Shown one piece after another: positions 1-6,755 of a DNA stretch of 21,446 nt; the first letter of the stretch is position 1; every line of letters starts with the position of its first letter. Both the position numbers and the translations under genes were made by a program. The notes under the pieces were generated by a model. It ran no database searches and was not told the DNA's origin. It was given only the letters and a program-made list of their open reading frames with translations. The stretch is from NCBI GenBank assembly GCA_014858325.1, contig RKCM01000040.1, forward strand, positions 1 to 21,446, written 5' to 3'. This stretch comes from Oscillospiraceae bacterium. GTDB taxonomy: Bacteria > Bacillota > Clostridia > Oscillospirales > Ruminococcaceae.

Positions 1-170
1 TGCCCAGCACGGCTTCGCCCACGCCTGCCAGCACATAGCAGCCCGCCGAGATGGCGCCCACTGCAGCCATGTCAACCACGTTTCCACCCAGCTGCCCTAT
101 GCGCTGACCGTGGCCGCCATCTCGGCGGGCTGCTATGTGCTGGCAGGCGTGGGCGAAGCCGTGCTGGGCA
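1..170. repeat. Perfect inverted repeat (56-bp arms) at the window edge
   Basis: Bases 1-56 are the exact reverse complement of bases 115-170, with 58 bases between the arms. The right arm lies inside a coding frame that reads well as an NhaC-type antiporter. The left arm, read in the same frame, does not give the expected family sequence. The arrangement is typical of a fold-back chimera at a contig end rather than a biological element. If real, it would be a very strong cruciform inside a gene. Confidence 0.9.
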
Positions 171-295
171 GCAATGCCAACGTCTTCAGCTCCCTCATCC
201 TGCTGGCTGTGGCCATCGCCGTGGAGCTGGTGGTGCTGAGCATCGTCCGCATCCGCACCGGCCACGCCCGGCCGAAGGCTGCGTCCACCAAATAA
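2..295 (+). CDS. Na+/H+ antiporter, NhaC family, C-terminal fragment
   Basis: The open frame enters from the left edge and stops at 293-295. From about base 53 it encodes a histidine-containing stretch followed by HVSTQLPYAL and then a hydrophobic C-terminal pair of segments. This is the pattern I know from the end of NhaC-family antiporters, membrane proteins that exchange Na+ and H+. Roughly 80 residues are credible; a whole family member has about 450-500. The first 17 or so codons, encoded by the left arm of the 56-bp inverted repeat, do not fit the family and are probably not genuine. The protein ends in a short basic tail. No terminator hairpin is evident after it, and the promoter of the next gene begins within about 15 bases. 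The family call is moderate because the fragment is short. Confidence 0.6.
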   Translation, partial: AQHGFAHACQHIAARRDGAHCSHVNHVSTQLPYALTVAAISAGCYVLAGVGEAVLGSNANVFSSLILLAVAIAVELVVLSIVRIRTGHARPKAASTK

Positions 296-309
296 TTTTG
301 CGGCAGGCG

Positions 310-339
310 TTGATTTTTTCTCCCCAACCGTGATATACT
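310..339 (+). promoter_or_regulatory. Promoter of the MarR-type gene
   Basis: TTGATT at 310-315 and TATACT at 334-339 are separated by 18 bases, a good sigma-70/SigA-type match. The transcript would start near 346, with a leader of about 34 bases that carries GGAGGAGG just before the ATG at 380. Confidence 0.7.
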
Positions 340-379
340 AAAGGAAATTGAGTTATTTTCCCACGGAGGAGGAATCGTC

Positions 380-886
380 ATGCTGGAACAGGTCTTCCAG
401 GAAGTTTACACCAAATTCAAGCTGCATTTTTACCAGAGCATCTTCCAGCGGTTTGCCACCCGGGAGGCCACGCTGACCACCGTGGAGTCCTTCTGCATGG
501 AGGGCATCATGGCCATGGGGGAGCCCACCATTGCGGAGTTTTCCCGCCTGATGGGCATTTCCACCCCCAACGCGGCCTATAAGATCGGCAGCCTTGTCAA
601 AAAGGGCTATGTGGAGAAGATCCAGTCCACCACCGACCGCCGCGAGTACCACCTGCGCCCCACCCAGAAGTATATCGACTACTACAGCATCAGCTACTCC
701 TACCTGCACACCGTCATCGAGCGGGCGCGGGCCCGGTTCTCCCCGGAGGACTGCGCCAAGATGGAGGAGATGCTGTTTGTCATCAGCCACGAGCTGATGC
801 CCGAGCTGGATATGCTGACCCGGGTGCAGACAGAGGCTCCCCAGCGGCAGGCAGAGGACGCCAAAGCCGCCAGACAAAACGGATGA
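380..886 (+). CDS. MarR-family winged-helix transcriptional regulator
   Basis: The product has 168 residues, a usual size for MarR proteins. The middle of the protein (about residues 48-95) has the winged-helix pattern of the family: a helix-turn-helix around TIAEFSRLMGISTPNAAYKI, then a wing with the charged TDRREY turn that in MarR proteins contacts the DNA backbone. Helices on both sides would form the dimer interface, and the last 15 residues are charged and probably disordered. The start is fixed by GGAGGAGG eight or so bases upstream of the ATG, with a clear promoter at 310-339. It faces the EamA transporter gene and shares a bidirectional terminator with it. Its ligand and targets cannot be read from sequence; autoregulation would be usual for the family. 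Confidence 0.88.
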   Translation: MLEQVFQEVYTKFKLHFYQSIFQRFATREATLTTVESFCMEGIMAMGEPTIAEFSRLMGISTPNAAYKIGSLVKKGYVEKIQSTTDRREYHLRPTQKYIDYYSISYSYLHTVIERARARFSPEDCAKMEEMLFVISHELMPELDMLTRVQTEAPQRQAEDAKAARQNG

Positions 887-894
887 TCTGCGCA

Positions 895-935
895 AAAAGA
901 TCCCGCCGCTGTACCAGACAGCGACGGGATCTTTT
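895..935. terminator. Bidirectional terminator between marR-type gene and eamA-type gene
   Basis: An A-rich strand, a long imperfect stem (AAAAGATCCCG paired with CGGGATCTTTT, plus an inner CGCTG/CAGCG pairing) and a T-rich strand lie between the stops of two convergent genes. It can serve both directions. Confidence 0.85.
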
Positions 936-949
936 GTTCTTTTCCCAGC

Positions 950-1363
950 TTACAGCACCATGAACAGGGTGCCTGCCGTTATCAGGGCACAGCCCACCAG
1001 GCTTTTGGCCGTGAAGGGCTCGTGCAGGAAAACAAAGGCCAGCGCCAGCGTGATGACCACGCTGAGCTTGTCGATGGGCACTACCTTGGAGGCCTGCCCC
1101 ACCTGCAAAGCATAGTAATAGCACAGCCACGACGCCCCGGTGGCAAGGCCGGACAGGATGAGGAAGAGCCAGCTGCGGCGGCTGACGTCGCCTATGCCGC
1201 TCTGGGTGCCGGTGAGGAACACCATGCCCCAGCTCATGGCCAGCACCACCAACGTGCGGATGGCCGTGGCCAGCGTGGAGTTGACCCCCTCGATGCCGAT
1301 CTTGGCCAGGATGGAGGTCAGGGCTGCAAACACCGCCGACCCCAGTGCAAACACGAACCACAT
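950..1363 (-). CDS. EamA-family (DMT superfamily) single-domain transporter
   Basis: The protein has about 137 residues and is almost entirely hydrophobic, with about five predicted membrane segments. It matches the well-known short EamA proteins of about 140 residues, with the characteristic central run GLATGASWLCYYYALQVG followed by KVVPIDKLSVV and a C-terminal FLHEP. Such proteins have half the domains of classic ten-helix DMT exporters and probably act as dimers. The substrate is unknown. I chose the ATG at 1363 because GGGAGGA lies six to seven bases before it. The ATG two codons upstream directly abuts that ribosome site and is too close, and longer upstream extensions lack a ribosome site. 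A promoter with a palindromic spacer lies at 1413-1441. Confidence 0.85.
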   Translation of the reverse strand: MWFVFALGSAVFAALTSILAKIGIEGVNSTLATAIRTLVVLAMSWGMVFLTGTQSGIGDVSRRSWLFLILSGLATGASWLCYYYALQVGQASKVVPIDKLSVVITLALAFVFLHEPFTAKSLVGCALITAGTLFMVL

Positions 1364-1412
1364 ACGCATTCCTCCCAGAACAAAACGCTCTGCGCTGTTT
1401 CTCGACATTCCC

Positions 1413-1441
1413 AGTGTACTCCTCCCGGGAGCAGATTGCAA
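1413..1441 (-). promoter_or_regulatory. Promoter of the EamA-type gene with palindromic spacer
   Basis: On the minus strand TTGCAA (1441-1436) and TACACT (1418-1413) are separated by 17 bases. The spacer contains the perfect 10-base palindrome CTCCCGGGAG at 1422-1431, which could be a binding site for a regulator. The promoter call is moderate and the operator idea is speculative. Confidence 0.5.
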
Positions 1442-1464
1442 GCGTTTCCCCTCCGCCGAGACGG

Positions 1465-1500
1465 CAAAAGGGCCCGGACGCTGCCGTCCGGGCCCTTTTG
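1465..1500 (-). terminator. Terminator of the hgdC-hgdA-hgdB unit
   Basis: Sixteen bases at 1465-1480 pair perfectly with 1485-1500 around a four-base loop. The stem is GC-rich at its top and ends in TTTTG on the minus strand, about 70 bases after the hgdB stop codon. The structure is nearly symmetrical, so it could also block read-through from the left. Confidence 0.88.
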
Positions 1501-1567
1501 TTTAGAAGAGTAGATACATGGTAGGAAAGAGTTTGTTTGGGATGCCTTCAGGCTGCCTGCGCACGCC

Positions 1568-2704
1568 TTACAGCATATCGGCGAAAGCCTCCAGAGCAGT
1601 GGCTGCCTGCCCGAAGTCGCGCATCTGCTGGTCCACGCCCAGCTTGATGTGAGGGATGTGTGCGGCATCCAGAGCCTTCTTCAGGTAGGGATACTCCATC
1701 TCCTCGGGGTCGCAGAACTGCTGCATGAACAGCACCAGGCCCTGTGCGCCGCTGTTCTTTGCCAGGCTTGCCACAAACTCGCCGCGGCGGTTCTGGGAAG
1801 ACTGGGGATCGTACAGCAGGACGTCGTAATCGATGTTGGCAAACTGCTGTGCCAGAGCCATCATCGGGTCGTCCATCTCGGGCACGTCGGTGCGGAAGGA
1901 GCGGCTCTCGTGGGCCACATCGTCGGCCACGATGGCCATGTGGTTGTCATCGATGATCTGCAGCAGCTTGGGGTTGTCGCAGATGATGCCGCTGGTGATG
2001 ATCTTGACGCCCTTCCAGTTGCTTGCGGGCAGGGCCTCCAGCTCATCGTTCAGCTCCTTCAGCTGTGCGGTGTAAGCGTCCTTCAGCATGAACCAGGATG
2101 CCTTGAGGACGGCGGAACGGTTGACGGCGGAAACAGCCTCGGGGTGCTCACCGGCCAGCTTGACGAAGCGGCGGCGCTCGGCGCGGCTTGCGTTGTAGAC
2201 CTTGATGGCGTTCTTCAGGTCCTCGGTGGAGATCTCCTTGCCGGCGATCTTCTCCAGTTCCTTCTTCACGTTGGTGTACTGGTCCACGCAGAACTGCAGG
2301 CCGTAGCTGTCAAAGCGGTTCTGGGGGTGTGCCAGGAAGATGACGGGCAGCTTATCGCCCATTGCCACGCGGAAGTTCTGGCTCATGGGGCGCAGAGTAT
2401 CGCAGATGGTGGGGGTGATGATGCCATCCAGCTTGTCCATGGTGCCGTCCAGCAGCATTTCCAGAGCCAGCTGTGCGATGGTGCAGTAGAAGGTCGCGCA
2501 ATACTCCTTTGCGCGGCTGATGGTCTTGTTGTTGGAGCCCCAGATGCCCATGGGGACCAGACCGGCAGCGTAGACCAGCTCCTCGGGAGCGTAGTAGGGC
2601 AGAACGCCAACGACCTTCTTGCCCTCTGCCTTAAAAGCGTTCAGCTGGCCGTTGGGGTCAGCGGCAACGCGAGAGAATTCCTGCAGCTTTGCTTCGATGC
2701 TCAT
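1568..2704 (-). CDS. hgdB: (R)-2-hydroxyglutaryl-CoA dehydratase, beta subunit
   Basis: This is the small subunit of component D, which with HgdA removes water from (R)-2-hydroxyglutaryl-CoA to give (E)-glutaconyl-CoA through a ketyl radical. The 378-residue length fits HgdB-type subunits of the 2-hydroxyacyl-CoA dehydratase (FldB/FldC, HgdB) family. Cysteines at residues 69, 74, 101 (in PTICDT), 139, 242 and 331 (in QFCDPEE) are available; the family uses three per subunit to hold a [4Fe-4S] cluster, and 69, 101 and 331 sit in the most family-like contexts. The hgdA stop lies just upstream. I prefer the ATG at 2704, eight bases after GGAGGAG, over a GTG at 2710 that overlaps the hgdA stop. 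Tight spacing with hgdA suggests translational coupling. It is the last gene of the unit and is followed by a strong terminator. Confidence 0.95.
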   Translation of the reverse strand: MSIEAKLQEFSRVAADPNGQLNAFKAEGKKVVGVLPYYAPEELVYAAGLVPMGIWGSNNKTISRAKEYCATFYCTIAQLALEMLLDGTMDKLDGIITPTICDTLRPMSQNFRVAMGDKLPVIFLAHPQNRFDSYGLQFCVDQYTNVKKELEKIAGKEISTEDLKNAIKVYNASRAERRRFVKLAGEHPEAVSAVNRSAVLKASWFMLKDAYTAQLKELNDELEALPASNWKGVKIITSGIICDNPKLLQIIDDNHMAIVADDVAHESRSFRTDVPEMDDPMMALAQQFANIDYDVLLYDPQSSQNRRGEFVASLAKNSGAQGLVLFMQQFCDPEEMEYPYLKKALDAAHIPHIKLGVDQQMRDFGQAATALEAFADML

Positions 2705-2706
2705 AA

Positions 2707-4146
2707 TCACTGCTCCTCCTTCTTCTCATTGGCCTGCATGGCTTCCACCAGGCCCTGGACGCGGGTCTCGTACTGTGCGGCGTTGAAGTTGCGCGGGTCA
2801 GCCTGGTCGCCGTCAAAGCCGGCGGTGGGGATGCCCAGATCCTTGGTAAAGCGGCGCTGCATCTCGGCCATGTAGCCGGACCAGGGCTTGCAGGAACGGT
2901 TGTAGTGCACCAGAACGCCATCGACCTTGTTGGCGCGGCAGATGCCCTCACGCCAATCCACGCCCTGCTCGATGCAGACGCTGTTGGGGGCCTTGCAGTA
3001 AGCGCGGACCATCTCTTCCATGCCGTTGTACACGAAGCCGAAAGCCGGAGCGTACACGACAGCGGTGACGTTGATGCCGTTGGCCTTCAGGGGCTTGAAC
3101 AGGGCCGGCAGCTTGGGCCAGCAGGGGATGCCCTCGAACATGACGCGGTACTTCTCGGGGAAGGGAGTGGTGGAGTGGCCGGTCTTGATGGCCTCTTCCA
3201 GGTCCACTGCCAGCTGCTCGAATGCTTCAGCAGCAGCCACCTTGCCGCGGGCGGTGACAACGTCGGCCATGTGGTTGAACAGGTCGAAGCCGGAGTAGGG
3301 AGCCGGCTTGTACTGCAGGTAATCGCAGACCTTCAGCCAGGCCTTGGCGGTGCGGTTTGCGTTGGCGCAGGCCTGCTCAAACTTCTTCTCGTCAAACTTC
3401 TTGCCGGAGATCTCCTCCAGCTGATGGATGGCGTGGTCGAACTGGCCGCGGATGTAGGCGACATAGGTGTCGTCCACGGTGGTGTGGTTGTTGTAGGGGA
3501 TGTCGATCATCACCAGCGGGATGTTGTGCATACGGGCGATGTTCTCATACCACTTGGTCATGCAGTTGCAGATGTTGTTGCAGCACAGCACGAAGTCGGG
3601 CATGGGGATCTGCATCTGCTTGATGGGCTCGATAGCAGCCAGGCGGCGCTCCTTCTCGATGCCGTCGGGCAGAGCATTGATCTCATTGATGTCGTCCAGC
3701 ACGACGTAAGGAGTCTGGGTCTTGGGGTCCTTCTTGGGCTTGCCGGTGGCCTCGTCGATGACGACGTTGCCGTCTGCATCCTTCAGGGGCTTGCCGGTGG
3801 AGGGGTCGATGATGTATGCGCCGGTCTCGGGGTCGAACTTGCGGGCAGCGCGCTTGCCGGCGGCATAAGCCAGGCTGATGCGGGCGTAGCCGCAGATATC
3901 GTTGTCGTAGCCCAAATCCTCAGCGGCCTGGCACAGGATCTCGCCGTAACGGTTTGCGGCGATACCAGCTGCCTGGTTCTCAGGATACATGACGTGCAGA
4001 TCGAAAGCCTCCGCCAGCTCGCAGGGGAACTTGGAGGAAGACCAGCCGACCAGCTCGCCTCTCTTTTTGGCCTCACGGGCCTCTGCATAGACGTCATCGA
4101 CGACCTTGCGCAGAGCCAGAACGCCAGGACTTACTTGTTTTGCCAT
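2707..4146 (-). CDS. hgdA: (R)-2-hydroxyglutaryl-CoA dehydratase, alpha subunit
   Basis: At 479 residues it is the size of Acidaminococcus-type HgdA (about 477). It forms the heterodimeric component D with HgdB and binds the substrate and a [4Fe-4S] cluster. The striking cysteine patch CCNNICNC is at residues 188-195, and further family motifs are NRSCKPWSG (416-424) and GFDGDQADPRNF (443-454). A hydrophilic, glycine/lysine/aspartate-rich segment at about residues 103-146 is longer than in shorter dehydratase alpha subunits but is, as I recall, also present in HgdA proteins, so I do not treat it as an oddity. The start ATG at 4146 follows a GGAGG site at nine to ten bases. The protein ends EKKEEQ, and its last codons supply the ribosome site of hgdB. 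There are about 100 bases between it and hgdC, including a hairpin. Confidence 0.96.
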   Translation of the reverse strand: MAKQVSPGVLALRKVVDDVYAEAREAKKRGELVGWSSSKFPCELAEAFDLHVMYPENQAAGIAANRYGEILCQAAEDLGYDNDICGYARISLAYAAGKRAARKFDPETGAYIIDPSTGKPLKDADGNVVIDEATGKPKKDPKTQTPYVVLDDINEINALPDGIEKERRLAAIEPIKQMQIPMPDFVLCCNNICNCMTKWYENIARMHNIPLVMIDIPYNNHTTVDDTYVAYIRGQFDHAIHQLEEISGKKFDEKKFEQACANANRTAKAWLKVCDYLQYKPAPYSGFDLFNHMADVVTARGKVAAAEAFEQLAVDLEEAIKTGHSTTPFPEKYRVMFEGIPCWPKLPALFKPLKANGINVTAVVYAPAFGFVYNGMEEMVRAYCKAPNSVCIEQGVDWREGICRANKVDGVLVHYNRSCKPWSGYMAEMQRRFTKDLGIPTAGFDGDQADPRNFNAAQYETRVQGLVEAMQANEKKEEQ

Positions 4147-4213
4147 AATACAAATCCTCCGTTTTCAGTGATTTTTTAATACTCATCTTTTTCCGGGGAA
4201 AGCAACTCCCGCG

Positions 4214-4235
4214 CCGCCCGGCAAACACCGGGCGG
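4214..4235. other. Hairpin in the hgdC-hgdA spacer
   Basis: CCGCCCGG at 4214-4221 pairs perfectly with CCGGGCGG at 4228-4235 across a six-base loop, just after the hgdC stop. No T-run follows it on the minus strand, so it is not a classical terminator. It may partially attenuate transcription or protect the end of an hgdC message. Confidence 0.55.
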
Positions 4236-4250
4236 GGTAGGAGGTGTCTA

Positions 4251-5036
4251 TTATTTTGCCGCCTTCTGCCAGGCGAACAGGGCCGCGCCCAGCGCGCCGT
4301 TGTACTGGGTGAGGGGGGAGGTGCGGATGGGCAGGCCCAGCTCCTCCTCCAGCGCTTTCACCACGCCCAGGTTCTGGGCCACGCCGCCGGTCATCACCAC
4401 GTCGGGCTGGACGCCGATGCGGTGGGCCAGGCCCACCACACGGTGCGCCACCGAGTGGTGGATGCCGTTGATGATGTCGCGCTTGTCGGTGCCCATGGAC
4501 AGCTGGCTGATGACCTCGCTCTCGGCGAAGACGGTGCAGGTGGAGCTGATGGCCACCTGCTTGGTGGACTCCGCGCCCAGACGGCCCAGATCTTCCACCT
4601 TGACCTCCAGCACCCGCGCCATCACGTCCAGGAAGCGGCCCGTGCCCGCAGCGCACTTGTCGTTCATCTGGAACTGGGTCATGATGCCGTTTTCGATGTG
4701 CAGGACCTTGACGTCCTGCCCGCCGATATCAATGACCGTGTGCACATTGGGGAAGAGGAAGACCGCGCCCCGTGCATGGCACGAAAGCTCGCTCATCTGC
4801 TTGTCGGCAATGTCCATCAGGCTGTTGCGGCCGTAGCCGGTGGCCAGCACAAAGGCCATGTCCTCGCGGGTCTTGCCTGCTGCTTCCAGCACCGCATCAA
4901 TGGCGCGCTGGGGGCCGCTGGTACCGGCGCCGACGGACACCAGGGATTTTGCCACGATGTCCGTGCCGTTTTTCAGCATGATGCACTTGGAGGCCGTGGA
5001 GCCGATGTCGATGCCGAGGGTGTAAATGTCGCTCAT
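4251..5036 (-). CDS. hgdC: 2-hydroxyglutaryl-CoA dehydratase activator (component A, archerase)
   Basis: HgdC is a homodimeric ASKHA-fold ATPase that uses ATP hydrolysis to push one low-potential electron into HgdAB. The 261-residue length matches the family. The phosphate-binding motif LGIDIGSTASK is at residues 7-17, a second one, VIDIGGQDVK, at 101-110, and an adenosine motif, MTGGVAQN, at 215-222. The two cysteines that hold the subunit-bridging [4Fe-4S] cluster are C128 (in CAAGTGRF) and C167 (in STCTVFAESE), within one residue of the positions known in Acidaminococcus (127 and 166). I chose the ATG at 5036, ten bases after GAGG, over a TTG at 5045. The gene follows a strong gltS terminator by only about 55 bases, so its own promoter or read-through must drive it. 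Confidence 0.95.
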   Translation of the reverse strand: MSDIYTLGIDIGSTASKCIMLKNGTDIVAKSLVSVGAGTSGPQRAIDAVLEAAGKTREDMAFVLATGYGRNSLMDIADKQMSELSCHARGAVFLFPNVHTVIDIGGQDVKVLHIENGIMTQFQMNDKCAAGTGRFLDVMARVLEVKVEDLGRLGAESTKQVAISSTCTVFAESEVISQLSMGTDKRDIINGIHHSVAHRVVGLAHRIGVQPDVVMTGGVAQNLGVVKALEEELGLPIRTSPLTQYNGALGAALFAWQKAAK

Positions 5037-5089
5037 GGGAATCAAACCTCACTTTATTTGGGGCAGAAAGTTGGTAAAATCAAAGAAAA

Positions 5090-5140
5090 GAGCAGGCTGT
5101 TCCAGGTGCTCTTGATAAAGAGATCAGGAACAGCCTGCTC
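5090..5140 (-). terminator. Terminator after gltS
   Basis: Fourteen bases at 5090-5103 pair perfectly with 5127-5140. On the minus strand the stem is followed by TTTTCTTTGATTTT. The loop contains a further small CTCTT/AAGAG hairpin. It sits between the gltS stop and hgdC and should separate their transcription at least partly. Confidence 0.88.
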
Positions 5141-5194
5141 ACAGCGGCTCAGGCAGGGGCCTGCCTGAACCAGGGGAAGTTTTTCGTCAGATCA

Positions 5195-6451
5195 TCAACG
5201 CAGATTGTTGACCAGCGATCCGCAGATAGACAGGAAGATCGGGTTGTAGATATCGTCGATGATAACGGCGAAGGAGGGGTACAGCACCCATGCGATGTTG
5301 TGCCAGCCATACTCGTCCATGATGGCCTTCTCGTTTGCAACAGCGTTGGAACCAGCGCCGCAGCCCCAGCCGATGTTACCAGCGGTCATAACAGCTGCGC
5401 CGTAGTCACGGCCGAACATGTTGAAGGAAACGAAGATACCGAAGAGGACGATCAGGATAGCCTGAGCCAGCAGGATGATGCCCATCTTGCCTGCGACGGG
5501 GAGCAGCTTGATGAAGTCGATCTTCATCAGGGTCAGAGCCAGGTACAGCTCCAGCCACATGTGCTCCTGTGCGTCGAACTCAGCGGTGTAGGTATCCTTG
5601 CCCATGGCCTCCAAGATGTTGCGGACGATAGCGCCAGCAAACAGGCAGCCGATGAACTTGGGCATCTCAATCATGGGGATGTTGTCGAAGATCAGGTAGA
5701 AGGGCAGACCGAAAGCCACGATGAGCAGGATCAGGCCCCAGCTGGTGATCATACGGCTGTTGACGATCTCGGGCTTGGTGGTGAGCAGCTCGCGCTCGGG
5801 CTTATCGTTGGGGTCGCTCTTCAGGTTGTGCTTACGGATCAGGTAAACAGCAACGGGGCAGCCGATCAGGGAGCCCATGACGTTGCCCAGAGTACCGGCA
5901 GCCACACCGACGGTGGTGGCGTCCTGTGCGCCCATAGCCTCCCAGATGGGGCCGAAGGCACCGGCAGTGCCGACGCCGCCGGACATGGAAGCGGAAGAGC
6001 ACAGCAGAGACAGCAGCGGGTCAAGGCCGATGAAGTGGCCCACGACCAGACCGACGACGTTCTGCAGGGTGATCAGCAGGCAGGCTGCAATGGCGATCAT
6101 GGCAGTCAGCTTGCCGCCAGCCTTCTTCAGCAGCTTGGCAGAGAAGCCGTAGCCGACACACATGAAGAAGATGTTCTGGGACAGGTCCTGGATATTGGTC
6201 ATGTCAAACGTGATGTTGACAATGTGCATACCACGGACGATGGACAGGATGATGGAAACGACCAGACCTGCAACAACAGGTGCGGGGATGCAGTACTTCT
6301 GCAGGAATTTGCTGTGGCGGACCATCCAATGGCCGAGGAAGATGACGCAAGCCGCAATGCCCAGAGTCATCATGTAATTGAACTGGTATCCGGTGAGCGT
6401 CACCTTCTCACCAATGGGGGTCAATTTGCCAAAATAGCTAAGCAAATCCAT
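5195..6451 (-). CDS. gltS: Sodium/glutamate symporter family (ESS/GltS) permease
   Basis: The product has 418 residues and about ten to twelve membrane segments, as expected for the ESS family, which imports glutamate with Na+. Two glycine-rich segments, at about residues 155-171 (SMSGGVGTAGAFGPIWE) and 357-374 (GNIGWGCGAGSNAVANE), match the two re-entrant loops of the family. They differ from the enteric GltS motif, where GGHGT is usual, so substrate range could be broader or different. The start at 6451 is chosen because AAAGGAG lies about nine bases upstream; the 19 codons farther upstream are charged and lack a ribosome site. Its place between the glutaconyl-CoA decarboxylase and dehydratase genes argues for glutamate as substrate. 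It has its own terminator and a leader of up to about 300 bases, so it may be a separate transcript. Confidence 0.85.
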   Translation of the reverse strand: MDLLSYFGKLTPIGEKVTLTGYQFNYMMTLGIAACVIFLGHWMVRHSKFLQKYCIPAPVVAGLVVSIILSIVRGMHIVNITFDMTNIQDLSQNIFFMCVGYGFSAKLLKKAGGKLTAMIAIAACLLITLQNVVGLVVGHFIGLDPLLSLLCSSASMSGGVGTAGAFGPIWEAMGAQDATTVGVAAGTLGNVMGSLIGCPVAVYLIRKHNLKSDPNDKPERELLTTKPEIVNSRMITSWGLILLIVAFGLPFYLIFDNIPMIEMPKFIGCLFAGAIVRNILEAMGKDTYTAEFDAQEHMWLELYLALTLMKIDFIKLLPVAGKMGIILLAQAILIVLFGIFVSFNMFGRDYGAAVMTAGNIGWGCGAGSNAVANEKAIMDEYGWHNIAWVLYPSFAVIIDDIYNPIFLSICGSLVNNLR

Positions 6452-6690
6452 AATATAATTCTCCTTTACTTTTTCAAATCTCGCAAAGATACGGGAATAT
6501 GAATTCAACGCTGCGTCCGGCCTGCCATAGCCGGGCCGCTGCGTCTACCTTCTATCGGAAAAGAGCCCCACGGACTTTCCACCCTGAACGCGGAAAGCCA
6601 TCTTCGCCGATAAAATTCAACAATAGGGATAAAAAAGGTATCTTCTGCACTGCCGTCCGGGGACGCAGGCAGCGGTAAAGGATATTCACA
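6452..6690 (-). other. Gene-free leader upstream of gltS
   Basis: About 240 bases between the gcdA terminator and gltS hold no credible gene. They contain short GC-rich inverted repeats, such as CGGCC/GGCCG around 6517-6537, a repeated ACGCAGCG and an AT-rich stretch near 6605-6645. I could not identify a convincing promoter or a known riboswitch, though the length leaves room for a regulated leader. Confidence 0.4.
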
Positions 6691-6697
6691 AAGAAAT

Positions 6698-6743
6698 GGG
6701 AGTGCGGGGAAAAGCAAACCATGGGGGAGAAACCCGCACTCCC
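6698..6743 (-). terminator. Probable terminator after gcdA
   Basis: GGGAGTGCGGG at 6698-6708 pairs perfectly with 6733-6743 across a 24-base loop. On the minus strand it is followed by ATTTCTTTG, a modest T-rich tail. It begins about a dozen bases after the gcdA stop. Confidence 0.7.
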
Positions 6744-6755
6744 AAAGGAGGAAGA

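Noticed and set aside
1022..1513. Plus-strand frames opposite the EamA transporter
   Set aside because: They lack ribosome sites and family features, and they run across the promoter of the EamA gene and a strong terminator.
6600..6680. A possible glutamine (glnA-type) riboswitch before gltS, suggested by a GGACGG-like stretch
   Set aside because: Only a few bases resemble the conserved core and I could not find the other conserved strand or pairing helix.
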